From an uncultured Lachnospiraceae bacterium (GTDB lineage: Bacteria > Bacillota > Clostridia > Lachnospirales > Lachnospiraceae): DNA of 43,686 nucleotides. Under the pieces are notes generated by a model. It ran no database searches. It was not told where the DNA came from and worked only from the letters and a program-made list of their open reading frames with translations. The translations under genes were made by a program, and so were the position numbers. Shown piece after piece: positions 33,551 through 41,717 of the stretch; position 1 is the first letter of the stretch, and every line of letters starts with the position of its first letter. The DNA lies in assembly GCA_947565425.1 (NCBI GenBank), contig CANOFW010000027.1, positions 1 to 43,686 on the forward strand, given 5' to 3'.

Positions 33551-34523
33551 AATAAAACCTGTTCTTGCGGTAGTTTTGCTGATAACTGTGTTATTTACAG
33601 GCTGTGGGCAGCAGGTAACAGTTGAAAATCCTTATGATGTATATGAGAGTCCGCGAGCTTATGGGCTGAATATTACAGTCACCAATGAGAGTGAGCAGAC
33701 GTTTTTTGCCAAAGAGCTTTGTGTTGCCGGAACGGAAGATGTCTTGAGCCAGAATGTTACGGCATCTCTTTCGGAAGCGGCAGGGCTTTTTGATCTGAAA
33801 GAAAATACGCTCAAGTTTGGTAAAAATATTTACGGGCGCGTCTATCCGGCGAGTACTACCAAAATCCTTACCGCATACGTAGCGTTAAAGCATGGAGATC
33901 TGTCGACAACTGCAACCGTGACGGAACAAGAGCTTCAATTGGAAGAGGGATCTTCTGTCTGTGGGCTTTCCGTAGGTGATACGGTCAGTTTAGAAGATTT
34001 ATTATATGGGCTGCTTTTGTGCAGCGGCAACGATGCGGCGAATGTGATTGCTGATTTGGTGGCAGGCGGTACCGAGAAGTTTGCCGAGATGATGAATCAG
34101 GAGGCATTGGCGCTGGGCGCCACGAATTCTCACTTTATCAACCCGCATGGATTACACAGCGAGGAACATTATACGACTGTTTACGATATGTATTTAATTT
34201 TCCAAGCTGCTTTGGGAGAGGAGAAGTTTGCTGCCATTATCAATTCGCAGAACCATACGGCCTCCCTCACCAAGTCAACGGGCGAGACGTCCACATTGAA
34301 CTGGGAAAATACAAACAAATACTTAAACGGTGAGGTGGAAACGCCGGAAGGAGTTGAAGTATTGGGTGGAAAAACTGGCACGACCAACAGCGCCGGTTAC
34401 TGTTTGGTATTGTACAGCAAGAGCAGCAGCGGAACGCCTCATATTTCAATTGTTTATAAATCAGAAAGCCGGGAAAATCTTTACTATGAGATGACGGAAT
34501 TATTAATGGAAAGTACAAAATAG
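33534..34523 (+). CDS. D-alanyl-D-alanine carboxypeptidase lipoprotein (PBP5/DacF type)
   Basis: A 329-residue exported peptidase that trims the terminal D-Ala of peptidoglycan stems. GTG start at 33534, overlapping mgsA by 17 bases. A signal peptide with lipobox 'VLFTGC' puts the lipidated cysteine at 24. Seen: catalytic 'ASTTK' (Ser 107, Lys 110), 'CSGNDAAN' with the SGN triad (164-166), and 'GGKTGTTNSAG' (KTG at 280-282). It is shorter than Bacillus DacA and DacF because the C-terminal PBP5-like beta domain and amphipathic anchor are missing; lipidation can replace that anchor (inference). Confidence 0.92.
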   Translation: MKCIDRIKPVLAVVLLITVLFTGCGQQVTVENPYDVYESPRAYGLNITVTNESEQTFFAKELCVAGTEDVLSQNVTASLSEAAGLFDLKENTLKFGKNIYGRVYPASTTKILTAYVALKHGDLSTTATVTEQELQLEEGSSVCGLSVGDTVSLEDLLYGLLLCSGNDAANVIADLVAGGTEKFAEMMNQEALALGATNSHFINPHGLHSEEHYTTVYDMYLIFQAALGEEKFAAIINSQNHTASLTKSTGETSTLNWENTNKYLNGEVETPEGVEVLGGKTGTTNSAGYCLVLYSKSSSGTPHISIVYKSESRENLYYEMTELLMESTK

Positions 34524-34542
34524 AGAAACTCAAAAATATCTG

Positions 34543-34571
34543 TTGAATTATTTGTAAATATATACTATAAT
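34543..34571 (+). promoter_or_regulatory. Promoter of the small P-loop gene
   Basis: TTGAAT (34543-34548) and TATAAT (34566-34571) are separated by 17 bases, close to the housekeeping consensus. It lies about 110 bases before the start at 34681, leaving a leader of about 100 bases with no obvious structure. Confidence 0.65.
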
Positions 34572-34680
34572 TGTCGTATAAAAAGAAACTGTTGTTTGTA
34601 GATTTGATAAATAATCGTCATCAGATTACGTATATATTATCAATTTTGCACAAAACGGTTGAGACTAGGAGGAGATGGAC

Positions 34681-35100
34681 ATGGTACAAATTATAGCTGG
34701 CGAAAAGGGAAAAGGGAAGACAAAGCATCTGCTGGATAAGGTGAATGAATCGGTGAAATCAGCTACCGGCAATATCGTGTATCTGGATAAGAGCCAAAAA
34801 CATATGTATGAACTAAGCAACAAAGTTCGTTTAATCAACGCTTCTGAATATTTAATTGCTAATTGTGATGAATTCTTAGGATTTCTGTGTGGAATTATTT
34901 CACAGGATCATGATTTGGAAGAGATGTACTTAGATAGTTTTCTTACAATTGCAAAGTTAAATGATGAAGATCTTGAGCGTTCCATTGCAAAGTTAGATGA
35001 AATCAGCAGCAAATTCCATGTCAATTTTATACTGAGTATATCCAAAAATGAAAAGGATTTACCGGAGTGCACGAAAGGAAAAGTTATTGTTTCGCTTTAA
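34681..35100 (+). CDS. Small P-loop protein of unknown function
   Basis: A 139-residue protein. The ATG at 34681 is chosen because AGGAGG (34667-34672) is correctly spaced; the ATG at 34675 is too close. It begins 'MVQIIAGEKGKGKTKHLLDK', a good Walker A (GxxGxGKT) at the very N-terminus. A hydrophobic strand, 'GNIVYLDKS', follows, then 'VRLINASEYLIANCDEFLGF', a helical middle, and a late strand 'HVNFILSISKNE' where a Walker B-like position would be, but without a clear acidic pair. No membrane segment. It is too short for a full AAA or kinase core. Unknown function. It has its own promoter and stands alone between operons. Confidence 0.75.
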   Translation: MVQIIAGEKGKGKTKHLLDKVNESVKSATGNIVYLDKSQKHMYELSNKVRLINASEYLIANCDEFLGFLCGIISQDHDLEEMYLDSFLTIAKLNDEDLERSIAKLDEISSKFHVNFILSISKNEKDLPECTKGKVIVSL

Positions 35101-35120
35101 AATGCCATTTTTTACATAAG

Positions 35121-35214
35121 AAAAGTTCGCTTGCGAAATGACGCAGGGGCACGTACAGAGGATATTATTACTCCACAGTCGCGTCCCGCGCGGGAACTTC
35201 ACAAGCGAACTTTT
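35121..35214. terminator. Nested inverted repeat between convergent genes (likely two-way terminator)
   Basis: AAAAGTTCGCTTG (35121-35133) and CAAGCGAACTTTT (35202-35214) are perfect 13-base complements enclosing 68 bases. Inside are GACGC/GCGTC and the palindrome CCCGCGCGGG (35185-35194). T runs flank both ends, so it could end transcripts from both the P-loop gene and the minus-strand DUF378 gene. The large insert inside the stem is unusual for a plain terminator. Confidence 0.55.
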
Positions 35215-35219
35215 TGCTG

Positions 35220-35432
35220 TTAAGCTTCATTCATGGAGCGGATGCGTCCAAATACACTGCACAAATACAGGCCGCCAATTCCTACAATTCCATAGACAAT
35301 CCGGCTGAGCCAGCTCATGTCACCGAATAAAAAGGAAACCAGGTCAAAACGGAATAGTCCTATTAAGCCCCAGTTAATCGCACCAATGATTACTAGCGCT
35401 AATAATGTGTAATCTAAACCTTTGGTATTCAT
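35220..35432 (-). CDS. DUF378 small membrane protein
   Basis: A 70-residue membrane protein on the minus strand. The start ATG at 35432 (MNTKGLDY) has AGGAGG eight bases upstream; the longer reading from 35438 starts too close. Two membrane segments are seen ('LLALVIIGAINWGLIGLF' and 'IVYGIVGIGGLYLCSVFG'), and 'GAINWGLIGLFRFDLVSFLF' is the recognisable DUF378 signature. Function unknown. It converges on the P-loop gene with a shared inverted repeat between them. Confidence 0.88.
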   Translation of the reverse strand: MNTKGLDYTLLALVIIGAINWGLIGLFRFDLVSFLFGDMSWLSRIVYGIVGIGGLYLCSVFGRIRSMNEA

Positions 35433-35486
35433 AAGCATTTCCTCCTTTTACTTGATGTTATTATTACCTGTAACAGAAAAATCATG

Positions 35487-35515
35487 TTGGAAATATATGG
35501 TTGAAATGTTAAAAT
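35487..35515 (+). promoter_or_regulatory. Promoter of the adaptor-ylmE-sepF operon
   Basis: TTGGAA (35487-35492) and TAAAAT (35510-35515) are separated by 17 bases, 43 bases upstream of the ATG at 35558. It lies in the divergent gap shared with the DUF378 gene. Confidence 0.55.
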
Positions 35516-35557
35516 AAATAGGACAAGTGAAAAATAAATGAAACAGGACTTTAATTT

Positions 35558-36940
35558 ATGACAAACAACAATAAAAAAGTAATTAAATTTCAAAAAACAT
35601 CTCAGCTCAACATAGGAGTTGTTATTTTCTTGATTATCCTTGTGTACATGCTGTATAATATATTTCAGTATTTTACGACAGAACGTGTCGCAGTGTATGA
35701 GGTTTCTCAGGGAACAATTGCCCAGAATAATACGTTTACAGGTGTTATTTTGCGGGAAGAGAAGATTTACAATACAGATTCCTCCGGTTATATAAGCTAC
35801 TATAACAAGGACGCCACGAAAGTAGGCGTCAATAGTTATGTGTATTCGGTGGACGCAACTGGAAATTTTTACCAGGAGATGATGGCAAAGAATGATGGCA
35901 AAATTTTATCCGGGAAAAATGCCTATCATAATCTGGAAAAGACGGCGCAGGAATATGTACTGAATTATTCCGATGAGAATTTTTATCAGGTATATGCGTT
36001 TCAATATGATATGGAGGCAGAACTGATAGAAGCAATTAGTGCGAATGCCTTGTCTGATGTGGAAAAGAGCGGCAATTCCCGTGGTCTCCATGCGTTTCGT
36101 GCGCCGGAGCCTGGAATTGTAGTTTACAATACGGATGGACTGGAAGATGTTACGCTTGAGAACTTTACAGAAGATATCTTCGATTCATCTGTTCATGAGA
36201 AAAAGAATTTGATGAACCGTGAACAAGTGAGTGCGGGAGAACCTGCATTTAAACTGATTACCAGCGAGATTTGGGATTTACTCATACCCATAGATGAAAA
36301 ATTAGCAGCCGATTTAGCGGAGGAGACATCTGTAAAGATTGAGTTTAAAAAGGATAATTCCACAGCATGGGGAAGTTCGAGAATTCTCAGCCGTAATGGG
36401 GCGTCCTATCTGGCATTGACGTTTCAGAGCGCGGGGCTGCGTTTTGCTACGGAACGGTACTTAGAGGTTGAACTGCTGTTGACGGATACCAGCGGACTGA
36501 AGATTCCCAACACCGCATTGACAGAGAAAAACTTCTTTTTGTTGCCCAAGGATTATCTCACCGTAGGAGGGGAAGATAACTCCAATGGCATCATGTGCCG
36601 ATATGAAAATGAAGAGGGCAAGTTTGTGACAAAATTTGTTGCAGTTTCGGTAGCACTGGAAAAAGGCAACACATGTTACATTGCCGCGGAAGAGTTGTCT
36701 CCTGGTGATATTATCTTGAAACCGGATTCTAATGAGACATATAAACTGAATAAACAGGAACCTTTGCAGGGCGTATATAACATTAACCGGGGCTATGCTG
36801 TGTTCCGTAGAGTGGAAATATTGTTCCAGAATGAGGAGTATTCCATTGTTGGAACCGGAACGAAGAATGGCATTTCCCTGTATGACCATATTGCGCTTGA
36901 TGCTTCCAGGATAAAAGAAAATGAAATCATACAAAAATAA
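35558..36940 (+). CDS. HlyD-like periplasmic-adaptor-type membrane protein
   Basis: A 460-residue protein with one N-terminal membrane segment (about 18-38), then a large outside part. Seen: 'YEVSQGTIAQNNTFTGVILR', resembling the first beta strands of membrane-fusion adaptors, 'FRAPEPGIVVYNTDGLE' as a lipoyl-like half, and later 'SAGEPAFKLITSEIWDLLIP'. This fits the HlyD or membrane-fusion family found beside sepF in several Clostridia. No transporter gene is next to it, so an efflux role is not supported; a role at the division site is possible (inference). The ATG at 35558 has only a weak upstream AGGA. Confidence 0.7.
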   Translation: MTNNNKKVIKFQKTSQLNIGVVIFLIILVYMLYNIFQYFTTERVAVYEVSQGTIAQNNTFTGVILREEKIYNTDSSGYISYYNKDATKVGVNSYVYSVDATGNFYQEMMAKNDGKILSGKNAYHNLEKTAQEYVLNYSDENFYQVYAFQYDMEAELIEAISANALSDVEKSGNSRGLHAFRAPEPGIVVYNTDGLEDVTLENFTEDIFDSSVHEKKNLMNREQVSAGEPAFKLITSEIWDLLIPIDEKLAADLAEETSVKIEFKKDNSTAWGSSRILSRNGASYLALTFQSAGLRFATERYLEVELLLTDTSGLKIPNTALTEKNFFLLPKDYLTVGGEDNSNGIMCRYENEEGKFVTKFVAVSVALEKGNTCYIAAEELSPGDIILKPDSNETYKLNKQEPLQGVYNINRGYAVFRRVEILFQNEEYSIVGTGTKNGISLYDHIALDASRIKENEIIQK

Positions 36941-36972
36941 TAAGCAAGAACTCACAGATAGGAGAAAGACAG

Positions 36973-37662
36973 ATGGTAGAAGAAAACCTCATACAAGTTC
37001 GTGAAAATATCAAGAAAGCATGTGTGCGTGCTGGGAGAAATCCCGAAGAAGTGACATTGATTGCCGTTAGTAAAACGAAGCCTGTATGCATGATTGAGGA
37101 AGCGTATGCGGCACATTGCCGGGATTTTGGCGAGAATAAGGTGCAGGAGATCATGGACAAGGAACCTCAACTTCCCACAGATATTCGCTGGCATATGATC
37201 GGACACCTGCAGCGAAACAAGGTAAAATATATTGTTGATAAGACGGCGCTGATCCATTCGGTAGATTCCTTACGTCTTGCCCAGGAGATTAGCAGCCAAG
37301 CAGTCAAAAAGCAAGTAGATGTTGATATTCTTTTGGAAGTCAACATTGCAGGGGAGGAGAGTAAGTTCGGCATTGCCCGTGAGGAGGCTGTGCGCTTGGC
37401 AGAAGAAGTAGCGATTTTGCCTAATATACATGTCAAAGGGCTTATGACAATTGCCCCATTTGTAAGCAATCCAGAAGACAATCGTCAATATTTTCGCCAA
37501 ATTCGTGAATTATCTGTTGACATTGGGCAGAAAAACATTGATAATGTAACTATGTCTGTTCTTTCCATGGGTATGACTTTGGATTATATGGTTGCCATAG
37601 AAGAAGGGGCTACTATGGTTCGGGTTGGAACTGGAATTTTTGGCGAGAGAAACTATGGATAG
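36973..37662 (+). CDS. ylmE: YggS/YlmE-family PLP homeostasis protein
   Basis: A 229-residue PLP-binding protein with an alanine-racemase-like barrel; it controls PLP balance and has no known catalytic reaction. Seen: 'VTLIAVSKTKPV' with the PLP lysine at 34, 'FGENKVQEIMDK', 'WHMIGHLQRNKVKYI', 'GLMTIAPF', and the phosphate-binding 'LSMGMTLDYMVAIEEGATMV' with RVGTGIFG at the end. The length is normal. It lies directly upstream of sepF, as in Bacillus. Confidence 0.95.
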   Translation: MVEENLIQVRENIKKACVRAGRNPEEVTLIAVSKTKPVCMIEEAYAAHCRDFGENKVQEIMDKEPQLPTDIRWHMIGHLQRNKVKYIVDKTALIHSVDSLRLAQEISSQAVKKQVDVDILLEVNIAGEESKFGIAREEAVRLAEEVAILPNIHVKGLMTIAPFVSNPEDNRQYFRQIRELSVDIGQKNIDNVTMSVLSMGMTLDYMVAIEEGATMVRVGTGIFGERNYG

Positions 37663-37693
37663 GTTATAAGTTAGTTAAAGTGAGGCGAATAAT

Positions 37694-38203
37694 ATGGGAC
37701 TAATGGATAAATTTTTAGATGTGATGCGGTTGAATTCGGACGACGATGACTTCTACGATGACGACTACGATGATTACGAAGAGGATTTGCCCAGAAAGCG
37801 TAGCCGTTCCAAAGATAAGGAAGAGGAAGATATCGACGAGGATGATAAGAAGATTCGTCCTATTAAGAGTACTTCCAAGGTAACACCTATGCGCACGGCA
37901 AAGAAGTCTGCTTCCGGTATGGAAGTGTGTGTGATCAAGCCTGTGACGGTAGAAGATGCAAGAGAGATTACAGAGACATTGTTATTAGACAGGACAGTGG
38001 TGCTCAACGTCGAAGGTCTGGATGTTGATATTGCTCAGCGCATTATCGACTTTACTTCTGGTTCCTGTTTTGCCATTAATGGCAACTTACAAAAAATTTC
38101 CAACTACATATTTATCATTACCCCGCCAAGCGTCGATGTATCCGGTGATTTTGCCAATATCATGGATTCTTTGGATATGCAACCGATGCGTGCGGAGTTT
38201 TAA
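37694..38203 (+). CDS. sepF: Cell division protein SepF
   Basis: A 169-residue FtsZ-binding septum protein. Seen: an N-terminal amphipathic helix 'MGLMDKFLDVMRL' for membrane binding, an acidic low-complexity linker (about 15-55, many Asp and Glu), and the C-terminal globular domain 'VCVIKPVTVEDAREITETLL' and 'VVLNVEGLDVDIAQRIIDF', then 'GSCFAINGNLQKIS'. The length is normal. The stop codon abuts the ylmH start. SepF partly replaces FtsA as an FtsZ anchor in Gram-positives. Confidence 0.96.
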   Translation: MGLMDKFLDVMRLNSDDDDFYDDDYDDYEEDLPRKRSRSKDKEEEDIDEDDKKIRPIKSTSKVTPMRTAKKSASGMEVCVIKPVTVEDAREITETLLLDRTVVLNVEGLDVDIAQRIIDFTSGSCFAINGNLQKISNYIFIITPPSVDVSGDFANIMDSLDMQPMRAEF

Positions 38204-38965
38204 ATGGCTGCCATGACAAAGGAAGAATTACTCTTGGCAAAACGCTTTTTGGATCTGTCAAGACAGGCAGGGCAGAAAGATGTTGTAGTATTCAGTGAGT
38301 TTTTAAATATAAACGAATTAAATATTTTTAAACAGGAGATTCCAAATCTGTATTCCGGTTATGAAATCTTTGGTGGATATGAGTTGAGCGAGCGTCAGAT
38401 GATAGCATTTATACCTGATGCTCTTTGTTATGCTTGGGAATATCCAATTGCCTGCTTAAAAATCACGCCGGTAAATAAGAAATTTGCGGAAGCGCTCACG
38501 CACAGAGATGTTTTGGGAAGCTTGATGAATCTTGGTATTGAACGCTCAAAACTGGGAGATATCCTGGTAAACGAAGATGACATCTACGTATTCTGTGAGG
38601 AAAAGATTGCAGGGTATTTAATGGAAGAGCTGACAAGAATTCGTCATACTGTCGTAAAAAGCGAACAAGTACAGGCAGACTCCTTGGCAATTGAGCCCAA
38701 AAAAGAGTTGGCAGAAGGAATTATTACTTCCAATCGTCTGGATAGTGTTATTGCCTGCATTTGTAAGATTTCCCGTTCGCAGGCAAGCCAGTGGATAAAA
38801 GGCGGCAAGGTTTTTTTAAATAATCGTCAGACAATGCAGATGACCGCGGAATGTAAGCCAGGGGAATTAATTTCCATCCGCTCTGTTGGGAGATTCCGGT
38901 TTGTGGATTCGTTTGGCGAGACACGCAAAGGGCGTCTGAAAATTCAGTATGAGAAATACTTGTAA
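38204..38965 (+). CDS. ylmH: YlmH-like S4-domain RNA-binding protein
   Basis: A 253-residue protein of the YlmH family, linked in Bacillus to division and more recently to ribosome rescue. The start at 38204 directly follows the sepF stop; an in-frame ATG at 38213 is possible. Seen: 'KRFLDLSRQAGQKDVVVFSE', 'ALTHRDVLGSLMNLGIERSK', 'LGDILVNEDDIYVFCEEKIA', and a C-terminal S4 domain (about 178-250) with 'SRSQASQWIKGGKVFLNNR'. The length is normal. Confidence 0.93.
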   Translation: MAAMTKEELLLAKRFLDLSRQAGQKDVVVFSEFLNINELNIFKQEIPNLYSGYEIFGGYELSERQMIAFIPDALCYAWEYPIACLKITPVNKKFAEALTHRDVLGSLMNLGIERSKLGDILVNEDDIYVFCEEKIAGYLMEELTRIRHTVVKSEQVQADSLAIEPKKELAEGIITSNRLDSVIACICKISRSQASQWIKGGKVFLNNRQTMQMTAECKPGELISIRSVGRFRFVDSFGETRKGRLKIQYEKYL

Positions 38966-39004
38966 TAGAGTTTTTATTATATGAACATAGAAAGGAATTT
39001 CGTT

Positions 39005-40108
39005 ATGGGAAGAGTTGTAAATGTATCATATGAGGGAGAACCGTGTTATGATATTGAAATACAAAGAGATTTTGAATTGCTGCCAGACAAATTAAAATCA
39101 TTAGGCTATGGCAACAACAAGGTGTGTATTATTGCAGATTCTACTGTTGCCTCCTTATATTTAGAAGAAGTGCAAGCGCTTCTTTCTCCGATGTTTGCTT
39201 TTTGTACCTCTTTTGTGTTTGAGGCGGGAGAAAAAAGTAAGAATACCAATACAGTGGGACAAGTCTATGAACATTTAATGCAGCATAAATTTGACCGCAA
39301 GGATCTTTTGCTTGCACTCGGCGGCGGAGTAGTGGGAGATCTCACCGGATTTGTGGCGGCAACGTATCTGCGCGGAATTGATTTTGTTCAGGTGCCGACA
39401 ACGCTATTAGCGCAGACAGATAGCAGCATCGGCGGCAAGACAGGCGTTGATTTTATGCAATATAAAAATATGGTGGGTGCTTTTTATATGCCTAAATTAG
39501 TATACATGAACATTTCATCGCTGAAAACCCTTCCTCAGAGACAGTTTTGTGCAGGAACAGCCGAATTAATCAAACATGGCTTTATTAAAGATGCCTCTTA
39601 TACACAGTTTATTCGTGAAAACAGCGCAAAAATCATGGAACAGCAAGCAGATGCCATGGAGGAGATAATATATAGAAGTTGTCAGATTAAACGTGAAGTC
39701 GTAGAAAAAGATCCCAAAGAACAGGGAGAACGCGCACTTTTGAACTTCGGTCACACCATTGGTCATGCCATTGAGAAACTTTCTGATTTCACGCTTTATC
39801 ACGGAGAATGCGTGGCGCTTGGCATGGCAAGCGCAGCACATATTTCCTATCAGCTTGGAAATCTCTCAAAGGAACAGGCAACGGAACTTGAAGGCATCTT
39901 GGAGAGTTACGGTCTTCCTACCTCTTTGAATAATTTTTCGCATACTCCGGAAGAAATTCTTGCTGCGACAAAATTGGATAAGAAAATGGAGTGCGGAAAG
40001 CTCAAATTTATCGTCTTGAAGACATTTGGAGAATCCTATATTACCAGAGAGTTGTCTGAGGAAGCGATCTTGGCTGGCATTAGGCATATTATGAAAAAAG
40101 CCGACTAA
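39005..40108 (+). CDS. aroB: 3-dehydroquinate synthase AroB
   Basis: A 367-residue shikimate-pathway enzyme converting DAHP to 3-dehydroquinate, dependent on NAD and a divalent metal. The ATG at 39005 is preferred over 38981 because AAAGGA (38991-38996) is eight bases upstream. Seen: 'LLALGGGVVGDLTGFVAATY' (NAD binding), 'VPTTLLAQTDSSIGGKTGVD', 'GTAELIKHG', and the metal ligands in 'NFGHTIGHAIEKL' and 'YHGECVALGM'. The length is normal. It sits between ylmH and lspA, where divIVA is found in many relatives. Confidence 0.95.
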   Translation: MGRVVNVSYEGEPCYDIEIQRDFELLPDKLKSLGYGNNKVCIIADSTVASLYLEEVQALLSPMFAFCTSFVFEAGEKSKNTNTVGQVYEHLMQHKFDRKDLLLALGGGVVGDLTGFVAATYLRGIDFVQVPTTLLAQTDSSIGGKTGVDFMQYKNMVGAFYMPKLVYMNISSLKTLPQRQFCAGTAELIKHGFIKDASYTQFIRENSAKIMEQQADAMEEIIYRSCQIKREVVEKDPKEQGERALLNFGHTIGHAIEKLSDFTLYHGECVALGMASAAHISYQLGNLSKEQATELEGILESYGLPTSLNNFSHTPEEILAATKLDKKMECGKLKFIVLKTFGESYITRELSEEAILAGIRHIMKKAD

Positions 40109-40152
40109 TGGATATCAACAGATAGTATTATGGAAGAAATAGAGGTTTAGCT

Positions 40153-40677
40153 ATGAAAGAAAAGAAGATTAGTTGTATCATTGGAATTGCCAGCAGTATA
40201 CTTTTATTAATATTAGATCAGTTTACGAAATACCTTGCCTCCACCTACTTAAAAGATGGACATTCTATCGTTCTAGTGAAAGGCGTTTTCCAGCTTCATT
40301 ATCTGGAAAATCGCGGGGCTGCCTTTGGCATGATGCAGGGTATGAAGCCCTGGTTAGTAGCCGGAACCTTTCTCATGCTTATATTAATGATAATAGTCTA
40401 TTGGAAATCTCCAATGGAAAAGAAGTTCAAATGGGCAAGATTTATTTTAATTTTACTGACAGCCGGTGCACTCGGGAATCTTGTAGACCGGTTGGCGTTA
40501 GACTATGTTGTAGACTTTTTTTATTTTGAGTTGATCAATTTTCCTATCTTTAATGTGGCAGATATCTATGTAAGCTGCGGCATGGTGTTGTTAGTGTTGT
40601 TTTTCCTTTTCTACTATAAGGATGAGGATATCGAAAGGTTGATTCCTTTTAAGATTCGAAAAAGAAATAAAGTTTGA
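40153..40677 (+). CDS. lspA: Lipoprotein signal peptidase LspA
   Basis: A 174-residue membrane aspartyl protease that removes signal peptides from prolipoproteins. Four membrane segments. Seen: 'LDQFTKYLAS', 'LHYLENRGAAFGM', and the catalytic Asp pair in 'DRLALDYVVDFF' (Asp 121) and 'FPIFNVADIYVSCG' (Asp 137). The length is normal. The DUF3048 protein and the carboxypeptidase in this window are likely clients. Its gene runs into the pseudouridine synthase gene in the usual lspA-rluD order. Confidence 0.96.
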   Translation: MKEKKISCIIGIASSILLLILDQFTKYLASTYLKDGHSIVLVKGVFQLHYLENRGAAFGMMQGMKPWLVAGTFLMLILMIIVYWKSPMEKKFKWARFILILLTAGALGNLVDRLALDYVVDFFYFELINFPIFNVADIYVSCGMVLLVLFFLFYYKDEDIERLIPFKIRKRNKV

Positions 40678-40703
40678 TGGAATAAAAGTTGGAGGAAATG
40701 CGC

Positions 40704-41627
40704 ATGGTTTCCCAGGAGATTACACAGGAATTTAAAATACCTACGGAACAGGCTGGAGAGAGGCTGGATAAGACATTATCCAGCCTTTATCCAGATTTAT
40801 CGCGTTCTTTTTTTCAGAAATTAATCAAAGAAGGACAGATTTTGGTAAATGGTAATCCCAAAAAGGGCAATTACAGTGTGAATGATGGGGATATTTTATC
40901 TGTAACGATTCCCCAAGCACAGGAGGTCGCTATTTTGCCAGAAAATATCCCTTTGGATATTTTATATGAAGACAGTGATGTATTGATTGTGAACAAACCC
41001 AAAGGTATGGTCGTGCATCCTTCTGCGGGACATTATTCCGGCACGTTAGTCAATGCGGTTATGTACCATTGTAAGGATAGCCTTTCTGGGATTAATGGCG
41101 AAATTCGCCCTGGAATTGTCCATCGTATTGATATGGATACAACCGGCGCGCTCATAGTTTGCAAAAATGACAATGCACATGTGAAAATTGCCGAGCAAAT
41201 CAAGGCGCATTCTGTTACTAGGCGTTATCTTGGCATTGTCAAGGGCGTTGTCAAAATGGATTGTGGAACGATTGAGGGAACGATTGGCAGACATCCAATA
41301 GAGCGCAAGAAAATGGCTGTCAATGTGCGTGGTGGAAAACCAGCAGTTACCCATTACCGAGTACTGAAGCGATTTCAGAATCATACCTTGATGGAATTTG
41401 AATTAGAAACAGGACGAACACATCAGATTCGTGTGCACATGGCAAGCATTGGACACCCGCTTCTCGGCGATTGCGTATATGGAAACGGTAAAAGTCCCTG
41501 GAAATTGCAAGGACAGACTTTACATGCCGCCGTCATAGGCTTCCTTCATCCGACGTCCGAAACATATCTCGAATTTGAAGCCCCGCTTCCGGAATACTTT
41601 AAAAACCTGCTTGAAAAACCACTTTGA
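40704..41627 (+). CDS. rluD: RluD-family 23S rRNA pseudouridine synthase
   Basis: A 307-residue enzyme making pseudouridine in large-subunit rRNA. The ATG at 40704 is set by GGAGG (40691-40695); earlier in-frame TTG (40689) and ATG (40698) are too close. Seen: an N-terminal S4 domain ('ERLDKTLSSLYPDLSRSFFQ'), 'VLIVNKPKGMVVHPSAGH', the catalytic motif 'GIVHRIDMDTTGALIVCKN' with Asp 143, and 'ETGRTHQIRVHMASIGHPLL' with GDCVYG. The length is normal. The exact target base cannot be told; RluD is the closest pattern. Confidence 0.92.
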   Translation: MVSQEITQEFKIPTEQAGERLDKTLSSLYPDLSRSFFQKLIKEGQILVNGNPKKGNYSVNDGDILSVTIPQAQEVAILPENIPLDILYEDSDVLIVNKPKGMVVHPSAGHYSGTLVNAVMYHCKDSLSGINGEIRPGIVHRIDMDTTGALIVCKNDNAHVKIAEQIKAHSVTRRYLGIVKGVVKMDCGTIEGTIGRHPIERKKMAVNVRGGKPAVTHYRVLKRFQNHTLMEFELETGRTHQIRVHMASIGHPLLGDCVYGNGKSPWKLQGQTLHAAVIGFLHPTSETYLEFEAPLPEYFKNLLEKPL

Positions 41628-41717
41628 AAAATTTCGTTATAGTTCCTGTTTACTTGCAATCTAAATCTTTGTGCAATTATCAAGGCTTGATGCATTAATA
41701 TAAATTACAGGATATAG

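Noticed and set aside
36461-36955. 164-residue minus-strand frame inside the HlyD-like gene
   Set aside because: No ribosome binding site; codon bias follows the plus-strand gene.
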